NCBI RefSeq assembly: GCF_902506375.1
Contig: NZ_LR733284.1
Location: 1,600,059-1,664,058, forward strand
Length of the DNA stretch: 64,000 bases
Direction: 5' to 3'
From: Microbacterium sp. 8M
GTDB lineage: Bacteria; Actinomycetota; Actinomycetes; Actinomycetales; Microbacteriaceae
Shown: positions 41,956 to 50,192 of the stretch, piece after piece
Layout of the letters: the number at the start of each line of letters is the position of its first letter
How positions within the stretch are numbered: position 1 is the first letter of the stretch
The notes under the pieces: model-generated
Told to the model about the DNA's origin: nothing
The model's input: only the letters and a program-made list of their open reading frames with translations
Database searches by the model: none
Position numbers and translations under genes: made by a program

Positions 41956-42420
41956 TCAGCGCGCACGCACATCGTCGGTGGTGAAGCCGTCCCGGGCGGC
42001 GCGTTCTTCGAGCGTCTCGAGCTCCTGGAAGAAGGTCACCTGCCAGCCGGCGGGGCCCTGCACCCGCGCGTTGAGGCTCTGGAAAGGCGTCTTCACCGGA
42101 GAGGCGATCAGCTCGGCTCCGCCGTCGCGAGCGGCCGCAACGGCCTGCTCTGTGTCGTCGACCTCCAGCGCGATCCGCAGCGCGCCGGGAACCTGCGGCG
42201 CACCCTCGACCTCGTCGATGTTCGCCGCGTGCGTCGGGGTCGCCAGCTCGATCGTGGCGATGCCGGCGTGCAGGATCGCCACGCGGTCGTCGCCCTCGGT
42301 GGCGAAGGCGAGCTGCTCCGGCATGCCCAGCACGTCGCGATAGAACCGCAGGGCGTTGTCGAAGTCGTCGGTCTCGATGATCAGGCGCAGCTGCCGGGGA
42401 GGGGGAGTGAGCGATGTCAT
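41956..42420 (-). CDS. VOC-family (glyoxalase-like) protein
   Basis: The product has 154 aa from ATG 42420; CAGGAT six bases upstream fits a leaderless -10 box and the longer upstream frame is poor. Two beta-alpha-beta-beta-beta modules: LIIETDDFDNALRFYRDVLG and LEVDDTEQAVAAARDGGAEL. Glu/His/Gln metal ligands of true glyoxalases are not all evident. VOC proteins include glyoxalases, dioxygenases and antibiotic-binding proteins, and no function can be chosen. Confidence 0.82.
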   Translation of the reverse strand: MTSLTPPPRQLRLIIETDDFDNALRFYRDVLGMPEQLAFATEGDDRVAILHAGIATIELATPTHAANIDEVEGAPQVPGALRIALEVDDTEQAVAAARDGGAELIASPVKTPFQSLNARVQGPAGWQVTFFQELETLEERAARDGFTTDDVRAR

Positions 42421-42523
42421 GCCCTCATCCTGCATGCTCGCCTTCCGCTCCCGGCGCCGGGAAACGCGCCGGGATACGCGCGGACCCGCTCCGCAGGCTC
42501 CCCGCTCGTTTCCGCATCGGTCC

Positions 42524-43726
42524 CTACGCCGTGCGGCCGATCGCCGTCCGCGGGTAGAGGCCGTCCTGCCCGAACACGCTGCGCGCGAACCGCTGAGCGA
42601 TCTCCTCGTACAGGGCCGTGTCGGGGTGCAGCGAGTCGGGAAGAGGGTGCCGGTCGACGTCACCCGGACCGTAGAGCGTGAGCCCGTCCAGGTACGAGAT
42701 GTTCTCGCCCGCGGCGCGGCGGACCTCGACCACGTGCTCGATGTGCCGGCGCGACTCCGCGAGCGTCAGGGCACCCCGGTCGACGTCGGCGGGATCTCCC
42801 GCGGTGAAGCAGCGGATGCCGCCGTCGTCGAAGAACTCCACATCGGCGGGGCCGGGCCTCTCGTCGCTGCCGGGCCACAGGATCGACGAGCACAGCACGA
42901 TCGGGGTGTCGGGATGGCCGGAACGGATCCGGTCGAGGAACCCGTGCAGCGCGGGCACGAACGTCCGCTGGTCCATCGACCGTGCGCCGACGATGTTGAC
43001 GCCCACCTTCACCGAGATGAGGTCCGCGGGCGCGGCGGCGATCGCACCGGCGACGAACGGGTCGAGCATGCACTGGCCGCCGAAGCCGAGGTTGACGACG
43101 TCGAGGTCGGCGAGCTCCGCGGCGAACACCGGCCAGACGCTCGTGGGCAGCTCGGCCTCGGCGCAGTGGCTGATCGAGCTGCCGTGGTGCAGCCAGACGG
43201 GTCGGTCGCTCGCGGGCGCGGCCAGCACGGGCGCGTCGCCGGCGACGTCGACGAGGTCGACGGTCATGCCCTGGGGCAGGAAGACGGTGACGATCTTCCG
43301 GCCTGCGGGGAGCGGGGAGAACTCGATCGTGGAGATGTCGGTGTGCACATCGACGGTGGCGTCGTCACCCGTGGGCGAGATCCGGAGAGTCTGCGTGTCA
43401 GGTGCGTCCGCGACGGCGACCGTGACCCCGTCGACCCGGACGACGAACTTGTCTCCCGGCCGCACCGCCTCGCCGATCCGGATCCGCGTGCAGCGTGCGC
43501 GAAGGGTCAGGCGCGTGGCCTCGGTGTCGACGCGCAGACGCACTCCGCTCGCGTTCGACGCCATGGCGCGCAGGATCTCCCCGTTCGGAGGAAAGTGCGC
43601 CCAGTGGCGCACGGGGACGCGCACCGGGCGGACGCCGTCCGCCGTCTCGATCAGGTCGAGGTGGCCCTCCACGCGGACGCTGCCGCTCGGAAGCGACACG
43701 ATGCTGCCGTGGCCCGTGCTGGTCAT
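42524..43726 (-). CDS. two-domain SGNH/GDSL esterase (SsfX3-like)
   Basis: The product has 400 aa. An N-terminal beta-sandwich of about 165 residues precedes the SGNH hydrolase: block I HHGSSISH (nucleophile about S184), block II LGFGGQC, block III GVNIVG and block V DSLHPD. The arrangement resembles SsfX3-type acyltransferase/esterases. No signal peptide. Translationally coupled to the alpha/beta hydrolase upstream (4-bp overlap) and under the same LacI control, so it likely removes acyl groups from an imported, perhaps acylated, sugar. Substrate unknown. Confidence 0.85.
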   Translation of the reverse strand: MTSTGHGSIVSLPSGSVRVEGHLDLIETADGVRPVRVPVRHWAHFPPNGEILRAMASNASGVRLRVDTEATRLTLRARCTRIRIGEAVRPGDKFVVRVDGVTVAVADAPDTQTLRISPTGDDATVDVHTDISTIEFSPLPAGRKIVTVFLPQGMTVDLVDVAGDAPVLAAPASDRPVWLHHGSSISHCAEAELPTSVWPVFAAELADLDVVNLGFGGQCMLDPFVAGAIAAAPADLISVKVGVNIVGARSMDQRTFVPALHGFLDRIRSGHPDTPIVLCSSILWPGSDERPGPADVEFFDDGGIRCFTAGDPADVDRGALTLAESRRHIEHVVEVRRAAGENISYLDGLTLYGPGDVDRHPLPDSLHPDTALYEEIAQRFARSVFGQDGLYPRTAIGRTA

Positions 43727-44508
43727 TCTGTCTCCGTTCGCCGGGTGTGGTCATCGATGAACTCGGTCGTGCGCGAGAGCAGGATGTCTCGCTGGGGCAC
43801 CTGCGCCCAGCCATGATCCGCTCCGTCGACGACGATGAGGCCCGCGCGGTCGCCGTAGATCTCGAGGTAGCGCTCGGCGTAGCTCACCGGGACGAAGTCG
43901 TCCGTTCCGTGGAGCAGCCGCACGGGTCCGGGGTAGCGCGCGGCTCGCCCGTAGACGTCGAAGGTCAGGGCGTCGTCGCGCATCGCCGGTCCGAGACGCA
44001 TGCCGAGGAAGTCGAAGTAGCCCTGGGTGTCGAGCGGTTCCAGCGACCGGCCCTGCAGAGTGCCCCCGCGGATCTCGTCCGCGAACACCGCCGCGGTGGA
44101 CCACATCGTGAGGGAACGCAGCGGCAGGTCGGTCTCCGCAGCCACCGCGGAGGCGATGACGGCGCCGAGGCTCATCCCCACGAGATGGAGGTTCTCTGCG
44201 TCGACGGCATCCAGTTCGGCGATCGTGGCGAGAGCGTCGTGCGCATGACGGACATCCCGCGACACCGAGGTGTCGTAGAAGTCGCCGTCGCTGTCTCCGT
44301 GCCCCGCCCGGTCATAGGCGATGGCGGCGATGCCGGCGCTTGCGAGGCGTCTCGCGAGCGCGACGAACAGGGAGGAGAACTCGACGTGGGTCGCTCCGAA
44401 GCCGTGGAAGAGGACCGCGGTGGGGAACGGCCCGGATCCGTCCGGCAGGTACTGCGCGCCGCGCAGACAGCAGCCGTCCGCGTGGGTCTGGAACGGGACG
44501 ACCCTCAT
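43723..44508 (-). CDS. alpha/beta hydrolase (feruloyl-esterase-like)
   Basis: The product has 261 aa. Oxyanion loop FHGFGAT, nucleophile elbow GMSLGA (S113), acid in HGTDDFVP (about D203) and GADHGW with the catalytic His. The YDRAGHGDSDG segment and cytoplasmic location fit small-ester hydrolases such as cinnamoyl esterases, but many activities share this look. Second enzyme of the LacI-MFS operon, 31 bases after the transporter gene. Confidence 0.83.
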   Translation of the reverse strand: MRVVPFQTHADGCCLRGAQYLPDGSGPFPTAVLFHGFGATHVEFSSLFVALARRLASAGIAAIAYDRAGHGDSDGDFYDTSVSRDVRHAHDALATIAELDAVDAENLHLVGMSLGAVIASAVAAETDLPLRSLTMWSTAAVFADEIRGGTLQGRSLEPLDTQGYFDFLGMRLGPAMRDDALTFDVYGRAARYPGPVRLLHGTDDFVPVSYAERYLEIYGDRAGLIVVDGADHGWAQVPQRDILLSRTTEFIDDHTRRTETE

Positions 44509-44539
44509 CGGAGGGCGGCCTTCCTCGTGAGCGGGCGCA

Positions 44540-45847
44540 TCATGCAGCCGCCGACTCGGTCTTGACCGCGGACGTGACGAGTTCCGCCTCGAGATCGAAC
44601 TCGTTGCGCGTGTGCCGACGGAATCCGAGCCAACCCACGAGGAACCCCGCTCCGGCGAGCACGGACACGCCGATGTACAGCATGCTCGGGTTGAGCAGCA
44701 CGAGGCTCGGAGTGACGACGTTGAGAGCGGCTGTCGCGAAGCGGGAGACGGCGTAGATCGTGCCCTGGGCCGTGGCGCGCAGCATCGTCGGGAACGACTC
44801 CTGCGTCCAGACCTTCATGATCGTCTCGAAGCAGAACGCGCCGAAGAACACCGTGGCGACGGTGGCGATGATGATGGACGGGAGCGTGAAGTTCAGGACG
44901 ACGGGGAGCAGGTTCGCCAGGACGACCCCGATGGCCCCGACGACGTAGTACGACATGCGCAGCCGGGTGTCGACGACTGCCATGAACCACAGTGCGCCGA
45001 CGACGGCTGCAGGCATCGCGAGGATCGTCCAGGAGTTGTACTCCGCGATCGAGGCGTGGGAGACGTTGACGGCGACGAACGTGCCGAAGCTGCCTGCGAC
45101 GCTCGTGGCCATCGCGGCGAGCGTGTAGTAGCCGATGAGGGTCAGGAACGGGCGACGGTAGGCCGCACGACCGAAGTCGCGGAGACGTCCGCGCTCGGCC
45201 CGCACGGTGTGGATCCCCGCGCGACGCTCCTCCCGCGCGATGCGCCAGGCGGCCGACTCGGGGATGGTGAGCCTCAGGACCAGCACGGCGAGGGCGATGG
45301 CAGCGAACACGCCGAAGATGATCAGCCCGCCGCGAGGGCCGGCGGCACCGACGTTGATCGCCAGCAGGACGGCGAGGAGGATGCCGAAACCGCCGAGCAG
45401 ATTGGAGAACACCAGGATCTTGCCGCGATTGCGATCCTCGGCGGCTTCCGCGATCGTCGCGAGCGCCACGGGCAGATCGGCGCCCACGCCGATCCCGATC
45501 AGAGCGATCCCGATCACGAGGAGGGGCAGGCCGAGACCCAGAAGGGGAGCAGCTGCACCGAGCACGATGACCGCCATGGTCAGCAGGAACACCGTGCGGC
45601 GCCCCCAGCGGTCGCCGAGCCGGCCGCCGAGCAGCGAGCCGATGGCGACGCCCGCGGTGAGGATGCCGGTGAGCAGGCCCACGTCGTTCGGAGTGAGCCC
45701 CGGCTGACCCGGCGCAGAGGCCTGGAAGAGGACCAGCGCGATCGGGATGCCCGTCGTCACACCCGTGTCGACGAACGTGGCCATACCGCAGACGAATCCG
45801 ACCCACCATGCACTGAGAGAGCCTCTGCCGGACGGTGATGTGAACAT
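44540..45847 (-). CDS. MFS transporter (sugar/organic-acid porter type)
   Basis: The product has 435 aa. AAGGAG lies at proper distance before ATG 45847. Twelve predicted helices; GGRLGDRWGRR between helices 2 and 3 and the PESAAWR sequence after helix 6 are typical of the sugar/aromatic-acid porter branches. Lies directly downstream of a LacI gene and upstream of two esterases, so it should import the substrate of those enzymes. Confidence 0.87.
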   Translation of the reverse strand: MFTSPSGRGSLSAWWVGFVCGMATFVDTGVTTGIPIALVLFQASAPGQPGLTPNDVGLLTGILTAGVAIGSLLGGRLGDRWGRRTVFLLTMAVIVLGAAAPLLGLGLPLLVIGIALIGIGVGADLPVALATIAEAAEDRNRGKILVFSNLLGGFGILLAVLLAINVGAAGPRGGLIIFGVFAAIALAVLVLRLTIPESAAWRIAREERRAGIHTVRAERGRLRDFGRAAYRRPFLTLIGYYTLAAMATSVAGSFGTFVAVNVSHASIAEYNSWTILAMPAAVVGALWFMAVVDTRLRMSYYVVGAIGVVLANLLPVVLNFTLPSIIIATVATVFFGAFCFETIMKVWTQESFPTMLRATAQGTIYAVSRFATAALNVVTPSLVLLNPSMLYIGVSVLAGAGFLVGWLGFRRHTRNEFDLEAELVTSAVKTESAAA

Positions 45848-45905
45848 GCGATTACTCCTTCGTAGCCGTGGCGGTCCCGCTCCTCGAGGATCCGCGTCAA
45901 GTCAT

Positions 45906-45927
45906 GGTGCTATACGGGTATAGCACC
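45906..45927. promoter_or_regulatory. LacI-type operator, perfect palindrome
   Basis: GGTGCTATAC and GTATAGCACC flank GG: ten of ten positions in each arm pair. On the minus strand the consensus -35 TTGACA (45933 to 45928) abuts it immediately upstream, so a bound repressor would cover the MFS promoter. The adjacent LacI protein is the obvious binder. Confidence 0.8.
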
Positions 45928-45959
45928 TGTCAATTCGGGCCTTCTCCGGCTCGCTCCGG

Positions 45960-47033
45960 TCAGCGGCGGTCGGCGGGAGCGGCGATGGAGCCACCATGGA
46001 CGAGGGGCATCGGAATGCGGTGGGGAGCAGAGGACGATGCGCCCTCGAGGAGCATCCGAGCAGCGACCCTGCCGAGCTCTTCATAGGGCAGCGCCACAGA
46101 CGTGAGCCGCGGCAGCACGGCGTGGATCAGGGGGCTGCCGTCGAACCCGATCACCGAGACGTCGTCCGGAACCTTCAGCCCCGCCTCCGCAAGCGCGTGA
46201 TAGGCGCCGATGGCGAGCGCATCATTCGCGCAGATGAGCGCGGAGGGCCGGGTGCCCGACGTGAGGAGGCGCGCCACCGCGGCACGGCCGTTCTCGACAT
46301 CCCAGTCGGTGTCGATCGGCACCGTTCCGGCGAGGGCGGCCCCTGCCGCGCGCAGTGCCGCCTCGATCCCGTCCAGCCGCTCGGTGAGCGCGAGCGGGCT
46401 CCACTCGTTCCACGCGGCGGCACCCGTGAACCCCGGGGGGAACGAGCCGATGAACCAGATGTCGTCACGATGGCCGGCTTCCAGGAGCGCCGAGGCGGCC
46501 GTCTGACCGGCCGAGCGCTCATCCGGTATCACCGCGGGCACGTCGGAGGACACGCAGTTGAGCAGCACCAGTGATGTGTTCCGAGCCAGGGGAGGGATCT
46601 CGACCTCGCGCGTGAACATCGACGCGTACAGGAAGCCGTCGACGTCCCGGTCCCGCAGGTTCTGCAGGAGTGTCGCCTCGACCTCCGGGTCGCCTTGCGT
46701 GTCGACGGTGTAGAGAAGGGTGTTCTCGGCCCGAAGCGTCTGCAACGCGCCGCGCACCATCGCGTTCGCGAACGACGTCGTCCCGATGAAGTCGGAGACG
46801 AGCGCCACGGTGCCGGACTTGCCGGTGCGAAGGGTCTTCGCCGTGGTGTTGGGGCTGTAGCCGAGCTCTTCCGCGGCGAGCCGGACACGCGCAGCGGTCT
46901 CCTCGGAGATGCGCAGGTCTGTGCGGCCGTTCAATGCGAACGACGCCGCAGAACGGGAGACGCCGGCACGCCGCGCGACCTCGGTCAGCGTCACACGCCG
47001 CGTGCCACCCGGGCCGGGATCACTCGAGACCAT
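45960..47033 (-). CDS. LacI-family repressor of the MFS/esterase operon
   Basis: The product has 357 aa with GAGGAGGAG upstream of ATG 47033. Helix-turn-helix RVTLTEVARRAGVSRSAASF and hinge YSPNTTAKTLRTG, then the sugar-binding-protein-like sensor (SLVLLNCVSSDVPAVIPDER, GFDGSPLIHAVLPRLT). The hinge and linker keep the TGKSGTVA pattern also found in the first LacI protein of the window. It should bind the palindrome at 45906-45927 just behind its own gene. Confidence 0.88.
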   Translation of the reverse strand: MVSSDPGPGGTRRVTLTEVARRAGVSRSAASFALNGRTDLRISEETAARVRLAAEELGYSPNTTAKTLRTGKSGTVALVSDFIGTTSFANAMVRGALQTLRAENTLLYTVDTQGDPEVEATLLQNLRDRDVDGFLYASMFTREVEIPPLARNTSLVLLNCVSSDVPAVIPDERSAGQTAASALLEAGHRDDIWFIGSFPPGFTGAAAWNEWSPLALTERLDGIEAALRAAGAALAGTVPIDTDWDVENGRAAVARLLTSGTRPSALICANDALAIGAYHALAEAGLKVPDDVSVIGFDGSPLIHAVLPRLTSVALPYEELGRVAARMLLEGASSSAPHRIPMPLVHGGSIAAPADRR

Positions 47034-47445
47034 CCGCTCCTCCTCGCCTCTTCAGGATAGGGGCGGCGCGGCGAGTTCCCCGGCGCCCAGAGGAAGGGGG
47101 GGCTTGCTCACCCGGGCCCCATGAACCAGGCTCAGGGCATGTGGATCTCCGGACGGCGCAGCTGACACCGGAGATCGCAGTCACCGTGGTGATCCCGCGC
47201 ACCGATCTGCCGTTCGTACGCGTCGCGCTCGCAACCCGGAACCGGGGCGGCCGCTAGGAGCACACGGCTCTGCGCCGGCACGGGCGGCGAGGCGAGCCTT
47301 CCGTCACGCGCAGCCCCCTGATGCGCGTGCTCGTGCTGGCTCCCAAACTCACAGTCCGCGCACAGCTTCGCGGGACCAAAACGGGCCACCCGCTCGTTCT
47401 TCCTGATGACGCCGCAGCCAGCGGCGCCAGAGGAGGAGCATCACG
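47034..47445. other. 412-base gap between LacI gene and msrB
   Basis: Holds the LacI promoter at its left side and the msrB promoter/ribosome binding site (GAGGAGGAG) at its right. Between them a plus-strand frame from GTG 47141 to TAG 47257 reads 38 codons with coding-like third positions (LTPEIAVTVVIPRTDLPF) but I recognise no family; it may be a decayed gene end. No repeat, tRNA or CRISPR was seen. Confidence 0.5.
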
Positions 47446-47928
47446 ATGAACCCCACCGACTACCGACGCACGGACGAGGCGCTGAGCGCCCTGACCGAGC
47501 ATCAGTACCGGGTGACGCAGGAGGGCGGCACCGAGCCGCCGTTCCGCAACGAGTACTGGAACAACCACGCTCCCGGCATCTACGTCGACGTGGTCTCGGG
47601 CCAGCCGCTGTTCTCGTCGACGGACAAGTTCGACAGCGGCACCGGGTGGCCGAGCTTCACGCGGCCGATCGATCCGGATGCCGTCACGACGAAGACCGAC
47701 CGCACGTTCGGCATGGTGCGGACCGAGGCGATCTCGGCAGGCGCCGGAAGCCACCTCGGGCACGTGTTCGACGACGGTCCGCGCGACGCCGGAGGCCTGA
47801 GATACTGCATGAACTCGGCGGCGCTGCGCTTCGTGCCGGCTGCCGAGCTCGAGGAGCAGGGCTACGGCGCGTACCGTGGACTGTTCGAGACCGCCACGCC
47901 CCAGACCACAGAGGAGAACGCATCATGA
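47446..47928 (+). CDS. msrB: peptide-methionine (R)-S-oxide reductase MsrB
   Basis: The product has 160 aa with GAGGAGGAG at the right distance. Landmarks [38 protein letters not shown] and [14 protein letters not shown] with catalytic C121. The two C-x2-C zinc motifs of many MsrB proteins are absent, so it is the metal-free type. It repairs the R-epimer of oxidised methionine. The stop overlaps msrA (ATGA). Confidence 0.95.
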   Translation: MNPTDYRRTDEALSALTEHQYRVTQEGGTEPPFRNEYWNNHAPGIYVDVVSGQPLFSSTDKFDSGTGWPSFTRPIDPDAVTTKTDRTFGMVRTEAISAGAGSHLGHVFDDGPRDAGGLRYCMNSAALRFVPAAELEEQGYGAYRGLFETATPQTTEENAS

Positions 47929-48482
47929 CCAGCGGACCCGCCGACACCGGATCCATCACCCAGGTCCCCGGCGCTGAGACCGCCGTCCTCGCGGGCGGCT
48001 GCTTCTGGGGCGTCGAGGATCTGATCCGCCGCCAGCCCGGCGTGCTCAGCACCCGCGTCGGATACACGGGCGGCAGCAACGACCACGCCACGTACCGGAA
48101 CCACCCCGGGCACGCCGAGGCCGTCGAGATCGTCTTCGACCCGTCGAAGACGACGTACCGCGACATCCTCGCGTTCTTCTTCCAGATCCACGATCCGTCC
48201 ACGCTCAACCGCCAGGGCAACGACATCGGCACCAGCTATCGCTCCGCGATCTTCCCGCTCAGCCCCGAGCAGGAGCAGGTCGCGCGCGACACGATCGCCG
48301 ACGTGGACGCCTCGGGCCTTTGGCCCGGCAAAGCGGTCACCACGATCGAGCCGGCCGGCCCGTTCTGGGAGGCCGAGCCCGAGCACCAGGACTACCTGGT
48401 GCGCTACCCGGACGGCTACACCTGCCACTTCCCGCGGGCAGGCTGGGTGCTGCCGCGCCGGGACGAGGTCGCGGCCTCGTAA
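47925..48482 (+). CDS. msrA: peptide-methionine (S)-S-oxide reductase MsrA
   Basis: The product has 185 aa. [11 protein letters not shown] (catalytic C26), [22 protein letters not shown] and [20 protein letters not shown] are diagnostic. It repairs the S-epimer of methionine sulfoxide, complementing the MsrB encoded immediately before it. The gene ends at a strong bidirectional hairpin. Confidence 0.95.
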   Translation: MTSGPADTGSITQVPGAETAVLAGGCFWGVEDLIRRQPGVLSTRVGYTGGSNDHATYRNHPGHAEAVEIVFDPSKTTYRDILAFFFQIHDPSTLNRQGNDIGTSYRSAIFPLSPEQEQVARDTIADVDASGLWPGKAVTTIEPAGPFWEAEPEHQDYLVRYPDGYTCHFPRAGWVLPRRDEVAAS

Positions 48483-48497
48483 CCGCATCGTCCAGGC

Positions 48498-48531
48498 ATC
48501 GGGCCCGTCGGATATCCGGCGGGCCCGATGT
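48498..48531. terminator. bidirectional hairpin between msrA and UBP zinc-finger gene
   Basis: CATCGGGCCCG and CGGGCCCGATG form an 11-bp perfect stem with a 12-base loop, placed between convergent genes. Poor T-tracts on both sides. Confidence 0.65.
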
Positions 48532-48585
48532 CGTCCTCTGATCGCGCCGGCGCCCGGACGGAGAACGTGGCGGGGGCGGATCCGC

Positions 48586-48960
48586 TCAGCCGGAACGGCC
48601 GTCGCGAGAAGCCCGGGCCCGCTGGAGCTGCTCCCGCCAGTCCGCGGGAACACGGGCCTCCGGTCCCGGGGTCGACTGCTCCGCGGGATGACTGCGCGGC
48701 GGTGCCAGTTCGGGCCCGTCGATCATCTGCTCGGTCCGGTAGTCCCAGAACCAGTCCTCGCCCGGCTCATAGCTCTGGATGATCGGATGCCCGGTCTGGC
48801 CGGCATGCGCGGTGGCGTGCTGGCCGAGGGAGTCGTCGCAGCAGCCGACATGCCCGCACTCCGCGCAGCGGCGCAGGTGGAACCACCAGCCCCCGTCACG
48901 CTCGCATTCCACGCAGCCAGGCCCGGAAGGCGGTCGCTGCGGGTCGATTCCCTGGATCAT
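48586..48960 (-). CDS. UBP-type zinc-finger protein
   Basis: The product has 124 aa from ATG 48960, chosen because GGAG is six bases upstream; ATG 48966 touches that GGAG. Residues about 10-65 contain GCVECERDGGWWFHLRRCAE, then CGHVGCCDDS and H-x-H residues of the ubiquitin-specific-protease zinc finger (ZnF-UBP), with the aromatic residues that in eukaryotes grip the ubiquitin tail. A free ubiquitin system is not expected here. The C-terminus (about 80-124) is unstructured and charged. Function unknown. Confidence 0.82.
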   Translation of the reverse strand: MIQGIDPQRPPSGPGCVECERDGGWWFHLRRCAECGHVGCCDDSLGQHATAHAGQTGHPIIQSYEPGEDWFWDYRTEQMIDGPELAPPRSHPAEQSTPGPEARVPADWREQLQRARASRDGRSG

Positions 48961-48977
48961 CGTCATCTCCGTGCCAC

Positions 48978-49451
48978 TCAGCGGACGAGGTTGCCTTCGG
49001 CGTCGCGGGGACGCACCGGATGATTGCTCAGGATCGACACCCTGTTGAACATGTTGATCGTCAGGGCGACCCACTCCGCGGCGGCGAAGACCTCGTCGCC
49101 GAGCACGCTGCGCGCAGCGGCGAGGTCGGCTTCCGCGTCCTCGCTGAGCGGCATCCGCGTCGCGGCCTCGGCGATGGCGAGCACCGCCTTCTCCCGCTCC
49201 GAGAACAGTGAGGACTCCCGCCAGGCCGGCAGCACGTCGAGCTTCTGCTGCGTGATGCCCGCGGCTCGGGATTCTCGCGCGTGCAGGTCGAGGCAGAACG
49301 CGCAGGCGTTGAGCTGCGATGCCCGCACCTTGATGAACTCCGCCTCGGCCGTGGTCAGACCGAGCTCCGCCGTCGCCCTGGCGACGACGTCCGAGTACGC
49401 GGACGCGGCCTTCCACGCGTCAGGGATCGCCTTGTCCAGGTAGGGGCGCAT
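48978..49451 (-). CDS. AhpD-like carboxymuconolactone-decarboxylase-family protein
   Basis: The product has 157 aa with AGAGGAA before ATG 49451. RASQLNACAFCLDLHARESR contains the CxxC and downstream His of alkylhydroperoxidase AhpD cores. Helical throughout. Likely a small peroxidase/disulfide reductase in oxidative stress, consistent with msrB/msrA and DJ-1 as neighbours; not proven. The start of the UBP gene lies 17 bases beyond its end. Confidence 0.87.
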   Translation of the reverse strand: MRPYLDKAIPDAWKAASAYSDVVARATAELGLTTAEAEFIKVRASQLNACAFCLDLHARESRAAGITQQKLDVLPAWRESSLFSEREKAVLAIAEAATRMPLSEDAEADLAAARSVLGDEVFAAAEWVALTINMFNRVSILSNHPVRPRDAEGNLVR

Positions 49452-49541
49452 GCTGTTCCTCTCGTGCGAGTCGATCTGGCTCGACGAGATCAACGTACCG
49501 CGCTTCGCGATGTTCCCGACGCGCGTCCAGCGGCCCTGCGG

Positions 49542-50090
49542 TCAGGCCGTCTGGCCCTCGTGCGGGCCCTCACCGAACTCCTCGACGATCTTCGCGTCGA
49601 AGGCGGGGAGATCATCCGGAGTGCGGCTGGAGACCAGGCCCTGATCCACCACGACCTCCTCGTCGACCCAGTCGGCTCCGGCGTTGCGGAGGTCGGTGGC
49701 CAGGCTGGGATAGCTCGTCAGCCTCCTCCCGTCCACGACGCCCGCTTCGATCAGGATCCAGGGGCCGTGGCAGATCACGCCGACCGGCTTGTGCTGCTCG
49801 AAGAACGAGCGGGCGAATGCGATCGAGGCTTCGTCGAGGCGGAGATGATCCGCATTGACGACGCCACCGGGAAGCACCAGGGCGTCGAAATCGTCGGCCG
49901 AGGCGTCGGCGGCCGAGCGGTCGACCGGCTGCACATGACCGTGCTTGCCGGTGATCTCGGTGCCGCGAGGAGCGACCATCGTCGCGCTCGCACCCGCCGA
50001 GGTCACCGCCTCCCAGGGGCTCACGAGCTCACTGTCCTCGAACCCGTCCGTTGCGAGGAAGGCCACGCGCTTGTCGTCGAGCTGGGGCAT
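49542..50090 (-). CDS. DJ-1/PfpI-family protein
   Basis: The product has 182 aa. AAAGGA is six bases before ATG 50090; the adjacent ATG 50093 is closer. KRVAFLATDGFEDSELVSPW at the N-terminus, VLPGGVVNADHLR and the nucleophile-elbow cysteine in GVICHGPWILIEAG identify the PfpI branch (YraA/YhbO-like). Such proteins are reported as deglycases, chaperones or peptidases under stress. The Cys and the preceding Glu (FEDSE) are present. Confidence 0.9.
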   Translation of the reverse strand: MPQLDDKRVAFLATDGFEDSELVSPWEAVTSAGASATMVAPRGTEITGKHGHVQPVDRSAADASADDFDALVLPGGVVNADHLRLDEASIAFARSFFEQHKPVGVICHGPWILIEAGVVDGRRLTSYPSLATDLRNAGADWVDEEVVVDQGLVSSRTPDDLPAFDAKIVEEFGEGPHEGQTA

Positions 50091-50192
50091 CATCTGTCCT
50101 TTCGTCCGGGGTGCGGCCGGGACCGGCCGCATCACGAAGCTCCCCGGCGACGAGCGCCGTCGCCAGGGGCTGGCCAGACGCGGACGCGGATG

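Noticed and set aside
47132..47389. 85-codon minus-strand frame in the gap before msrB
   Set aside because: His/Cys/Arg-rich, no ribosome binding site, no recognisable pattern.
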